Below are positions 1-4,635 of a stretch of DNA of 5,491 nucleotides, in pieces. The translations under genes and the position numbers were made by a program. Source of the DNA: Microcaldota archaeon. GTDB lineage: Archaea; Micrarchaeota; Micrarchaeia; Micrarchaeales; Micrarchaeaceae. The stretch spans positions 1-5,491 of the forward strand of contig JAKAPD010000045.1 in the NCBI GenBank assembly GCA_021812025.1. The letters are read 5' to 3'. The notes under the pieces were generated by a model. That model was not told the origin of the DNA. It searched no databases and worked only from the letters and a program-made list of their open reading frames with translations. Position 1 is the first letter of the stretch; each line of letters begins with the position of its first letter.

Positions 1-8
1 TATCGCTT

Positions 9-524
9 TCACAAGCCGAACTCCTTCTTCATCTTTGCTATCTTCGGGCTTATCACGAACATGCAATAGGGCTGGTGGGGATTCTTGTCGAAGTATTTCT
101 TGTGGTACCCTTCGGCTTCGTAGAACTTGCCGAGCTTCTTTATCTCTGTGACTATCGGCTTCCCGTAATCGTCCCTTATCTTTTTGACATAATCGAGCAC
201 CTCTTTTTTCTGCGCCTCTGTGGTGTATAGTATTATGGACCTATACTGCTCGCCGACATCGGCTCCCTGCCTGTTTATTGTGGTTGGGTCGTGCATAGCG
301 AAGAATATCTCAAGGATTTTTTCCAACGGAATCACCTTTGGATCGTATTCCACTCTTAGGACTTCAGCATGGCCAGTTGTGCCTGAGCAAACTTCCTCGT
401 ATGTGGGATTTGCCGCCTTGCCTCCTGCGTATCCCGGAGCGGTGCTCACTATGCCCTTGAACATCTCGAAGACCGCTTCTGTGCACCAGAAGCAGCCGGC
501 GCCCAGGTAGATTTCCTTTGCCAT
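9..524 (-). CDS. msrA: Peptide-methionine (S)-S-oxide reductase MsrA
   Basis: Reduces the S-epimer of methionine sulfoxide, free or in proteins, back to methionine in the cytoplasm, using thioredoxin-type reductant. The 171-residue product starts MAKEIYLGAG and has the MsrA signature GCFWC, with catalytic Cys11 and Cys14. It also has GHAE (51-54), an HDP motif at 78-80, GEQYRS (91-96) and a C-terminal HQPYC whose Cys154 is the likely resolving cysteine. The length is normal for a single-domain MsrA; no MsrB domain is fused. The frame stays open upstream to a TTG at 602, which would add 26 unconserved residues. I chose the ATG at 524 because the homologous core begins there and because a TATA-like box (about 549-558) lies at the right distance for a leaderless mRNA from this ATG; the longer form would start upstream of that box. 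It diverges from the DUF981-type gene. Function is certain at family level; the start is inferred. Confidence 0.96.
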   Translation of the reverse strand: MAKEIYLGAGCFWCTEAVFEMFKGIVSTAPGYAGGKAANPTYEEVCSGTTGHAEVLRVEYDPKVIPLEKILEIFFAMHDPTTINRQGADVGEQYRSIILYTTEAQKKEVLDYVKKIRDDYGKPIVTEIKKLGKFYEAEGYHKKYFDKNPHQPYCMFVISPKIAKMKKEFGL

Positions 525-545
525 TGCATTCTGACTTGGACCTGA

Positions 546-561
546 TATTTTATATATTTTT
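546..561. promoter_or_regulatory. Shared TATA-type promoter between msrA and the divergent membrane-protein gene
   Basis: The core TTTATATATTTTT is nearly symmetric and sits about 29 bases from the msrA ATG on one side and about 33 from the TTG start on the other. Archaeal TATA boxes are centred about 26-27 bases before the transcription start, so one box, or two overlapping boxes, could serve both genes with essentially leaderless messages. The position is seen; bidirectional use is inferred. Confidence 0.6.
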
Positions 562-585
562 CCTGAACTAGGTTTTTGTGATGCG

Positions 586-1200
586 TTGCCGTTCATAGAC
601 AATCTGGCCTATTCGCTTTTCTCGCTCGGCTTTGCGGGGCTTCTGCTCCTCTATATAGTAACATCCATGTACCTTGCTTACAGGAAAGGCCAGAAGGACT
701 ATTCGCAGCATCTTGAGAGCGCAGGCATTCCTTTGCTCCTCGTGGGGGCTTATATCGTGATTGCTGGATTCTGGGGCCAGATAACGTGGCCGCTGCCCGG
801 TAGCTACAACATACTTTTCTACGATCCCTTTGTCACGTTCGGATTGCTTATACTCGCTTTCGCGCTCTGCATAAGATACGGCGTCAGGCTCGAATATGCG
901 GGCTTCTTCGGCATGCTTGCCGGGATAATGACACTCATATACGGAGCCGAGGGCTACTCGATAGGCCTCACATCGGCACCTTTGGCGCTGCTCGCGCTCT
1001 TTGCCTGCTTCGGGATTGCCGGAGTGCTTTCGTACCCGGTAGCGCTCATAGCCGACAGGCTTCCGGGCTTCAAAAAGAACCCATGGCCAGGCTGGACCGC
1101 CATACTGGCAATATTCTGGATATTCCTGCTTGCGGCGAGCCTGATAGCCGGCTATATAGGCGCCAGTGCGATTTCCACGCACTTGATAACGGCGCCGTGA
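586..1200 (+). CDS. DUF981-type multi-pass membrane protein
   Basis: A 204-residue integral membrane protein with about six hydrophobic segments (roughly residues 9-31, 47-64, 81-97, 104-121, 130-152 and 171-193). The WPLPGSYNILFYDPF stretch (68-82), preceded by a Gly-rich helix, is what I associate with the archaeal/bacterial DUF981 family, whose function is unknown. The family call is from memory of the motif and is moderate. The only usable start in this frame is the TTG at 586, since an in-frame stop lies at 532. An ATG at 581 and a GTG at 578 are in another frame and hit a stop after five or six codons. The first helix would be lost if the next Met (residue 28) were used, which supports TTG. 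The gene is divergent from msrA and is followed 50 bases later by the Yip1-like gene, which has its own promoter. Confidence 0.72.
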   Translation: MPFIDNLAYSLFSLGFAGLLLLYIVTSMYLAYRKGQKDYSQHLESAGIPLLLVGAYIVIAGFWGQITWPLPGSYNILFYDPFVTFGLLILAFALCIRYGVRLEYAGFFGMLAGIMTLIYGAEGYSIGLTSAPLALLALFACFGIAGVLSYPVALIADRLPGFKKNPWPGWTAILAIFWIFLLAASLIAGYIGASAISTHLITAP

Positions 1201-1212
1201 GCGCCTGTAAGG

Positions 1213-1247
1213 CTTTTAAAGGCTCGTTTTGTATCAATTAATGTGAT
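1213..1247 (+). promoter_or_regulatory. TATA-type box and weak ribosome-binding site for the Yip1-like gene
   Basis: The box CTTTTAAAGG at 1213-1222 lies about 34 bases before the ATG at 1251, so transcription would start near 1244 with a leader of only a few bases. TGTGAT at 1242-1247 matches five of six bases of the archaeal GGTGAT site, but it may be too close to the transcription start to matter. The placement suggests the gene is transcribed separately from the gene ending at 1200. Confidence 0.5.
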
Positions 1248-1250
1248 TTC

Positions 1251-1937
1251 ATGGGAATCATAAAGGATTTGAAGTTCGGTTTGCAGGTAATGCTCAAACC
1301 CGGAGAAAACACGAAGAAGCCTATGGAGATAGGCCAGGCGTTCAATCTCTACTATAGGATTACTATCATTCCATTGATAGTGCTCATAGTATTCGCAGTA
1401 GTCATGGCAAGTGCATTCGCGGGATCGCCGCTGTTCGCGCTGCTTGGGCAGTCTTTTGCAGGGTTGGGCGCATCGGCGCTTCTTGCTTCCTCTATATTGA
1501 TACCCATACTGGTTGTGTGGGTGCTGATACCTCTCAGCATATTCATAACTGGGGGCTTGTACCACATAGTCGGCAAATGGTCTGGACAGTTCAAGAATGA
1601 CTTCAACAAGACCTTCACTGCTACGATGTTCAGCAAGCTGCCGACTACGATATTCCTATTCACACTGGTCGTTCCGGCTACCGCTTTCCTGTTTTGGATA
1701 TTCGCGCTTTGGGAATTGATAGTGCTCCTGGTGGCGCTCTCTAACCAGCAGAAGGTGAAGTGGAACGTCGCTCTGGGAATAGTGCTTATAACGGCGCTGG
1801 TCGTGACCGCGGTGATAGGGCTTGTCTTCTACGCGTTCGCAGTATCGGTGAGCAACACAATAATAAGCGCGATAATCCCGCAGATAATCAGCGGTGGGAC
1901 AACTGGCACAACGCCATTGCCGTTGCACGCGGTATAA
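1251..1937 (+). CDS. Yip1-family-like multi-pass membrane protein
   Basis: A 228-residue membrane protein. A polar, amphipathic N-terminus (1-35, with a P-x-E motif near KKPMEIG) is followed by about five hydrophobic segments (about 37-57, 77-101, 133-150, 152-165 and 172-200) and a Gly/Thr/Pro-rich C-terminal tail (215-228). The layout resembles the Yip1 domain superfamily in archaea: cytosolic N-terminus, five helices, and a GGLYHIVGKW segment after helix two followed by an F-x-x-T-F-x-A-T-M-F-S-like stretch. Archaeal members have no assigned function; the eukaryotic relatives act in membrane traffic and lipid-associated complexes, which should not be carried over. The start ATG is supported by the TATA-type box 34 bases upstream. 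A long pyrimidine tract follows the stop directly. Membrane protein is near certain; the Yip1 assignment is moderate. Confidence 0.7.
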   Translation: MGIIKDLKFGLQVMLKPGENTKKPMEIGQAFNLYYRITIIPLIVLIVFAVVMASAFAGSPLFALLGQSFAGLGASALLASSILIPILVVWVLIPLSIFITGGLYHIVGKWSGQFKNDFNKTFTATMFSKLPTTIFLFTLVVPATAFLFWIFALWELIVLLVALSNQQKVKWNVALGIVLITALVVTAVIGLVFYAFAVSVSNTIISAIIPQIISGGTTGTTPLPLHAV

Positions 1938-1940
1938 GTT

Positions 1941-1976
1941 CTGTTTTTCTTTTTTCTTCTTTTTCTGTTTTTCTTT
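1941..1976 (+). terminator. Pyrimidine/T-rich terminator tract after the Yip1-like gene
   Basis: Four bases after the stop codon begins a stretch almost entirely of T broken by C, with several runs of five or six T. Archaeal transcription stops at such T-rich tracts without needing a hairpin. The 12-mer CTGTTTTTCTTT occurs twice (1941-1952 and 1965-1976), so the tract may have grown by local duplication. Confidence 0.7.
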
Positions 1977-2053
1977 CCGCCTTCCGTTTAGGGGCTCTTG
2001 AGCTTGCTCTGCGACTTCGGCTCCTCTAGTTTCCTGCGCATCCGGTCGGTTAT

Positions 2054-2200
2054 TTAATTCAGTATGCTTATGCTTCCGCCGAAAGACGCCAGATGTCCCC
2101 TGTCCGCGAGGTGCGCGCCCTTATCGTATTGCCCGAAGAGGTTCCCATCGGCGCCGACGTAAACCTTCCCCCTTGCCAGATCAAGACCTACGAATAGCAT
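2054..2200 (-). CDS. Candidate 48-residue microprotein, unknown function
   Basis: A short ATG-to-TAA reading frame of 48 residues, beginning MLFVGLDLARGKVYVGADGN and ending in a small hydrophobic stretch, SISILN. It is rich in Gly, Asp and aliphatic residues and reads like a folded protein rather than random translation. Its first 18 residues alternate hydrophobic and polar as in a beta strand-turn-strand, and there is an H-x-x-D-R-G-H motif at 30-36. A TATA-like box (TAAATAAATAG, about 2235-2245) lies about 39 bases before the ATG, giving a leader of about 12 bases. The opposite strand gives only a 32-residue frame rich in Pro, Arg and Cys, which looks like a shadow. It follows the DUF218-like gene on the same strand by 33 bases. 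I recognise no family. The frame is certain; that it is expressed is inferred. Confidence 0.5.
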   Translation of the reverse strand: MLFVGLDLARGKVYVGADGNLFGQYDKGAHLADRGHLASFGGSISILN

Positions 2201-2233
2201 GATAATGACTATGTTGCAAGATGCAAAAGAATG

Positions 2234-2872
2234 CTATTTATTTATCCCATAGCGCGCTTTTGTCATGTTTATGAACTCTTCAGAGAGGCCGTCGCTGTAC
2301 AGCGCACTGACATCGACTAGCGACACCAGCTGCTGAGCGATCGCGCTTTCCATGGAGGGCTTTATCGAGCACGGGTGCACGTCCACATTCTCATATAACA
2401 CACCTGTAGTCGTGATGCCTTTGCCCAGCGACTCCACGTTGTGGCCTTTCGAGTAGTACAGCGAAATGTAGTTGAGCGCATCACGCTCTATCTGCTCCCT
2501 GCTTAGCCCGAACCAGTAGTGCATTATGAACCACATCACTTTTACCGATATTACAGAGTCGCAGAACACGCTCACGTCATCGCTCTTCTGCAGCTTTAGC
2601 AGCGGCTTGATGCTCTTTATGCACTGCGCGGCTGTTATCGAATTGTCTTCCGTTATGACTTCTATTCTCTTGTCCAGCAGCGGCGCCGCATACTTCTTTA
2701 TCGAGGTGGCTTCCGACAGCTTCTCTTTAGGATTGGTGTGGCCCCCGCTTATTATCACCTTGTCGACTTTGTTCTTGTTCGCGAACTCTATGAATTCGTC
2801 GACGTAATCCTTATAGTTCTTTATCCCCGAATCGAAGATTCCGTTCCCTAACAAAATTGCTATTTTAGACAT
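2234..2872 (-). CDS. DUF218 (YdcF/SanA/ElyC-type) domain protein
   Basis: A 212-residue soluble protein with the DUF218 fold signature. An N-terminal beta strand leads into a Gly-Asn-Gly turn (residues 2-11). IISGGHTNPKEKLSEA (40-55) contains the conserved S-G-G and the Glu of the S-E-A helix. EDNSITAAQ (75-83) matches the family's E-x-x-S-x-[TN]-x-x-N/Q helix, and a strand ending in VFCDSVISVKV (102-112) corresponds to the family's nucleotide-binding-like core. Bacterial relatives are YdcF (binds S-adenosylmethionine in vitro) and membrane-anchored SanA/ElyC, linked to envelope integrity. This one has no signal peptide or anchor, so it is closer to cytosolic YdcF. The ATG at 2872 has a TATA-like box about 34 bases upstream, giving a near-leaderless message. 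The substrate is unknown. The C-terminal 60 residues (from about 150) do not match anything I recognise. Confidence 0.8.
   Translation of the reverse strand: MSKIAILLGNGIFDSGIKNYKDYVDEFIEFANKNKVDKVIISGGHTNPKEKLSEATSIKKYAAPLLDKRIEVITEDNSITAAQCIKSIKPLLKLQKSDDVSVFCDSVISVKVMWFIMHYWFGLSREQIERDALNYISLYYSKGHNVESLGKGITTTGVLYENVDVHPCSIKPSMESAIAQQLVSLVDVSALYSDGLSEEFINMTKARYGINK
2235..2245 (-). promoter_or_regulatory. TATA-like box for the 48-residue microprotein gene
   Basis: On the minus strand TAAATAAATAG overlaps the last codons and stop of the DUF218-like gene and is centred about 39 bases before the ATG at 2200. It could place a transcription start near 2212. An AT-rich gene end could also produce this by chance. 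Confidence 0.35.
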
Positions 2873-2901
2873 AGAAACCCCGTTTATTCTCTCGTTTTAT
2901 C

Positions 2902-2910
2902 TTTAAATAC
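2902..2910 (-). promoter_or_regulatory. TATA-type box for the DUF218-like gene (symmetric core)
   Basis: On the minus strand the box reads GTATTTAAAG, centred about 34 bases before the ATG at 2872. Its TTTAAA core is palindromic, so it could also drive plus-strand transcription toward the small frame at 2963-3016. Confidence 0.55.
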
Positions 2911-2962
2911 CTTTCAATTTAGCGGACAGGCCAGCTTTAGAATTTAGGTGAGGGTGATAATG

Positions 2963-3016
2963 ATGGAAAATATTCGCTGTGAAGCTTTAATACATTGCAC
3001 GCGCCTTCCGATATGA
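2963..3016 (+). CDS. Possible 17-codon leader/micro-ORF with strong ribosome-binding site
   Basis: A perfect GGGTGAT (2952-2958) stands four bases before an ATG that opens a 17-residue frame, MENIRCEALIHCTRLPI, with another in-frame ATG directly before it at 2960. A symmetric TATA-like core (TTTAAA, about 2903-2908) lies far enough upstream to give a leader of about 25-30 bases containing this site. The frame ends 11 bases before the stop codon of the gene converging from the right. The peptide is too short to assign, and the GGTGAT could be fortuitous. Low confidence; listed because this is one of only two perfect GGTGAT-ATG combinations I noticed at a plausible start. Confidence 0.22.
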   Translation: MENIRCEALIHCTRLPI

Positions 3017-3027
3017 TGGCAACATGC

Positions 3028-3546
3028 CTATTCGAATTCCGCTAGCTTGCTCCACCATTTGATGTGCTTCTCCAGCCAGTAATCAATGGACAGCTTGCTC
3101 GGCCCGTAGCCGGCATTTATTGCCATAAGCGCAAAGAACACGAGCGAGTATATTATGCCGGTGCCGATGTCGGTAGAACTTGGACCGTAAGGCCCGCCAA
3201 GCCCTTCCGGAACCGCCCAGATGAACAGGCTGAGCACCGCCCCGACCGAGTAGGTTATCTTCCTTAACGCCCCAAAAATCAGGGCCAGCGCTATTAGGAG
3301 TTCGCCGGTTGCGATCAAATAAACCCAGAATACGGGGTTGGACGACACGACAGTATACCAAAAGTTGAACCACGGCATCAGCCAAGCCGGCTGGCCCTGC
3401 CCTGCAGCTTGGATAAGCTGCGGAAATACGTTTGACATCCCGGGCTGGAACTTTAGCAAGGCGTCCACGAGCCAAACAAGCCCGAATACCACTCTGATAA
3501 ATGTCTTTATCTCTGTCCTTTTCTTGTGGAACCAGTGCTCTGCCAT
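3028..3546 (-). CDS. DoxX/DoxD-like four-helix membrane protein
   Basis: A 172-residue membrane protein with four hydrophobic segments (about 16-31, 72-92, 98-113 and 127-145) and charged, Trp-rich ends. It carries the hallmarks of the DoxX/DoxD superfamily: a first helix ending ALLKFQPG (29-36), an acidic residue inside helix two (T-G-E-L at 80-83), and a conserved loop PEGLGGPYG (113-121) followed by TDIGTGIIY (125-133). DoxD proper is the large subunit of the Acidianus thiosulfate:quinone oxidoreductase; most other relatives have unknown or redox-related roles. No DoxA partner is adjacent, so thiosulfate oxidation should not be assumed. The frame extends to a TTG at 3561. The ATG at 3546 is preferred because the TATA-type box centred near 3577 predicts transcription from about 3550, below the TTG. 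The family is confident, the exact role is not. Confidence 0.8.
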   Translation of the reverse strand: MAEHWFHKKRTEIKTFIRVVFGLVWLVDALLKFQPGMSNVFPQLIQAAGQGQPAWLMPWFNFWYTVVSSNPVFWVYLIATGELLIALALIFGALRKITYSVGAVLSLFIWAVPEGLGGPYGPSSTDIGTGIIYSLVFFALMAINAGYGPSKLSIDYWLEKHIKWWSKLAEFE

Positions 3547-3572
3547 TTTCTCAGTAAGCAAAAGAAGTTCGC

Positions 3573-3582
3573 TTTTAAATAT
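3573..3582 (-). promoter_or_regulatory. TATA-type box for the DoxX/DoxD-like gene
   Basis: On the minus strand ATATTTAAAA lies about 31 bases before the ATG at 3546. That gives a message with almost no leader and argues for this ATG over the upstream TTG. Confidence 0.6.
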
Positions 3583-3647
3583 TTTACCTTTTATACTGCT
3601 TTGTTTGGCGAAGGCGTTCCTCTGCGGTGAAGATAGATGGGGAAATC

Positions 3648-3707
3648 GGGGCGCGGTGGGGTGTTTGGATCCCCTTTGACTGAAGCTCCCCGCGCCTGCG
3701 GCTGCGC
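3648..3707. ncRNA. Candidate structured RNA in the divergent gap (strand uncertain)
   Basis: A GC-rich stretch lies between two divergent AT-rich promoters, where no terminator is expected. GGCGCGG (3650-3656) pairs perfectly with CCGCGCC (3690-3696). Inside it GGGG (3658-3661) pairs with CCCC (3671-3674) around a nine-base loop, or alternatively 3658-3661 pairs with 3686-3689 to lengthen the outer stem. On the plus strand a TATA-like TTTTATAC (3589-3596) would start a transcript near 3620 and read through it. I find no protein-like frame here. The 7-bp stem, two-base linker and 4-bp hairpin resemble the acceptor and D arm of a tRNA, but there is no anticodon or T arm. The pairing is seen; the RNA is inferred. 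Confidence 0.35.
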
Positions 3708-3715
3708 TTTATCAA

Positions 3716-3727
3716 ACTATAAAAATC
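3716..3727 (+). promoter_or_regulatory. TATA-type box for the C39-like peptidase gene
   Basis: ACTATAAAAATC is centred about 26 bases before the ATG at 3747. That fits a leaderless message starting exactly there and excludes the ATG at 3732, which would lie upstream of the transcription start. Confidence 0.65.
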
Positions 3728-3746
3728 TTTTATGCGATACCATACC

Positions 3747-4283
3747 ATGCTCGAAGTGCCTTATATAAGACAATTCAATAGAAGCTCCTGCGTGGCTGCT
3801 TGCTTTGAAATGGTGTTCGCTTATTACGGGGTCAAGGTGAACCAACGGATACTTTACAAAAAGGCGGAGCCAACTTCAAGAGGCTTGCCATATCCGGACC
3901 TTATGTTGGCACTAAAAGACAAAAACTTTAGGCTGGAAAGATGGTCCAATCATAGGACTATATACAATAAGGCCAGGACGGAAAGAGCAAAGAAGTTGGG
4001 CTTGATAAGGTTTCACAGCAAGGCCAGCTTGCCCCTGTTGAAAGGCTTTCTCAAAAAAGGCATGCCTGTGATAATAGGCGTACACCTTAGTACCTGGAAA
4101 GATCAGAAATTATATCAGGGCGACACACACGCAGTTGTAATAGTTGGTTACAAAAACAATAAGTTTATGGTCAACGATCCCGCGACAGGCCTGCATTGGA
4201 GAGGGTTTAAAGTGGGTACAAGGCACTTAAAGACAGCTTGGGATAAATGTGATAATGCAATGTCAGTATTGACAAAGAAGTGA
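3747..4283 (+). CDS. C39-like (papain-fold) cysteine peptidase family protein
   Basis: A 178-residue protein of the peptidase C39-like type. The N-terminal motif VPYIRQFNRSSCVAAC (4-19) supplies the oxyanion-hole Gln9 and catalytic Cys15. GDTHAVVIVGY (125-135) supplies catalytic His128, and MVNDP (141-145) supplies the third residue, Asn143 or Asp144. Residues 27-50 resemble the helix-and-loop region that follows the Cys helix in this family. C39 peptidases in ABC exporters cleave double-glycine leaders, while stand-alone C39-like proteins have varied, mostly unknown hydrolase roles. Here there is no signal peptide, membrane segment, ABC transporter or leader-peptide gene nearby. The protein is single-domain and very basic, so cytosolic processing or a housekeeping role is possible. 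The frame begins at an ATG 15 bases upstream (3732), but the promoter position and homology both favour 3747. Codon use looks somewhat richer in A/T than in the membrane-protein genes to the left. The family is confident, the substrate unknown. Confidence 0.82.
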   Translation: MLEVPYIRQFNRSSCVAACFEMVFAYYGVKVNQRILYKKAEPTSRGLPYPDLMLALKDKNFRLERWSNHRTIYNKARTERAKKLGLIRFHSKASLPLLKGFLKKGMPVIIGVHLSTWKDQKLYQGDTHAVVIVGYKNNKFMVNDPATGLHWRGFKVGTRHLKTAWDKCDNAMSVLTKK

Positions 4284-4314
4284 AAAATAACGTAATTCGT
4301 ATGGACTGCTATGC

Positions 4315-4358
4315 CCTTCTAACCCTTTTGAGTATCAACGAAGAAGGAAGCCTTTTTC
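4315..4358 (+). terminator. Possible terminator after the peptidase gene
   Basis: CCTTCT (4315-4320) and AGAAGG (4342-4347) can form a six-base-pair stem, followed by a five-T run at about 4354-4358. It lies about 30-75 bases after the stop codon. The loop is long, and archaeal termination depends mainly on the T run, so this is a modest call. Confidence 0.3.
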
Positions 4359-4394
4359 TCTCCTCTGGCATGAATCCTTATTTTAAGAAAATTA

Positions 4395-4467
4395 GCCGGC
4401 ATAAAGTCCCAGGAAACAGCAGAATTTGAACCTGCCAACGACAAGCAGAAATTTTGTTTTTGCCGGC
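4395..4467 (-). ncRNA. Inverted-repeat element enclosing a T-arm/B-box-like hairpin
   Basis: GCCGGCATAAA (4395-4405) and TTTTTGCCGGC (4457-4467) form an 11-position stem with a single T/T mismatch. Inside, read on the minus strand, GCAGG (4435-4431), loop TTCAAAT and TCTGC (4423-4419) form a five-pair hairpin identical in design to a tRNA T arm; GGTTCAAATTC matches ten of eleven bases of the B-box consensus GGTTCRANTCC. No D arm or proper anticodon arm surrounds it. It lies just downstream of the tRNA and its T8 tract. It could be a small structured RNA, a decayed tRNA fragment, or a remnant of an integration event at the tRNA. There is no coding alternative. The structure is seen; its identity is unknown. 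Confidence 0.4.
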
Positions 4468-4468
4468 G

Positions 4469-4488
4469 AAAAAAAATTTCCGGAAAAA
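4469..4488 (-). terminator. T-rich terminator of the tRNA gene
   Basis: Read on the minus strand, six bases after the discriminator base comes T5, then CCGGAAA, then T8. The centre (4477-4486) is the perfect palindrome TTTCCGGAAA. The T tracts fit termination of a short archaeal tRNA transcript. Confidence 0.6.
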
Positions 4489-4493
4489 TCAGG

Positions 4494-4612
4494 TGGCGGG
4501 GGCGAGATTTGAACACGCGACCTCTAGATTTCTCGTCATAGCCAATAAGGCTCATCACTCATAATGCTATGCATATGAGTCTAGCGCTCTAACCAGGCTG
4601 AGCTACTCCGCC
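4494..4612 (-). tRNA. tRNA(CAT) with a 44-base intron, probably elongator Met
   Basis: The mature form is 75 bases. It has acceptor GGCGGAG/CCCCGCC, T8-A9, D arm GCTC/GAGC with a GG-containing loop, anticodon arm CTAGA-CTCATAA-TCTAG, variable loop AGGTC, T arm GCGTG-TTCAAAT-CTCGC, and discriminator A73. CCA is not encoded (CCT follows). The anticodon is CAT. The initiator is unlikely because the anticodon stem lacks the three G-C pairs, so it is elongator Met or the CAT-type tRNA-Ile whose C34 is modified. The intron interrupts the gene after A37. Odd points are an A6/C67 clash in the acceptor stem and a T52/T62 clash in the T stem; each is flanked by good pairs, so the arms should still fold. 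It is divergent from the exported-protein gene on the right. Confidence 0.9.
4530..4573 (-). other. tRNA intron at position 37/38 (bulge-helix-bulge type)
   Basis: The intron is 44 bases. CATAGC near its 5' end pairs with GCTATG near its 3' end to make a six-base-pair inner helix. Exon bases C32-T33-C34 pair with the intron's GAG just before the 3' site, and A35 faces C in the fourth position. That gives a near-canonical three-base bulge, short helix, three-base bulge, the substrate of archaeal splicing endonuclease. The 37/38 position is the usual one for archaeal tRNA introns. The A/C mismatch makes it a slightly relaxed motif. Confidence 0.82.
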
Positions 4613-4635
4613 GCGCTTTATATTATATTGGGAAA

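Noticed and set aside
568..1182. Long minus-strand frame opposite the DUF981-type gene
   Set aside because: Its Arg/Glu/Tyr-heavy composition is the complement of hydrophobic codons, typical of an antisense shadow of a membrane-protein gene.
1988..2041. 17-codon minus-strand frame MRRKLEEPKSQSKLKSP
   Set aside because: The nearest TATA-like run is only about 14 bases upstream, there is no ribosome-binding site, and it is too short to judge.
3083..3475. 130-residue minus-strand frame inside the DoxX/DoxD-like gene
   Set aside because: It is an out-of-frame shadow with Arg/Ala/Pro-rich low-quality composition; the real frame has clear family motifs and membrane helices.
3627..3683. Box C/D guide RNA (GTGAAGA as box C, CTGA as box D)
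   Set aside because: Box C has a mismatch, no internal C'/D' pair is visible and the flanks do not pair to close a kink-turn.
4412..4481. A second tRNA on the minus strand using GGAAATT/TGTTTCC as acceptor stem
   Set aside because: The spacing is close to a tRNA and the T arm is good, but the D arm would be built from a T8 run and an A run, the anticodon stem is weak and the canonical D-loop bases are missing. Kept only as a T-arm-like hairpin.
4319..4558. 79-residue minus-strand frame between the peptidase and the tRNA
   Set aside because: It begins inside the tRNA intron, runs through the tRNA's 3' half and both structured and T-rich elements, and its composition is not protein-like.
4395..4612. 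Attachment-site duplication of the tRNA 3' end
   Set aside because: The T-arm-like hairpin at 4419-4435 shares only the TTCAAAT loop with the neighbouring tRNA, and no integrase is present in the window.
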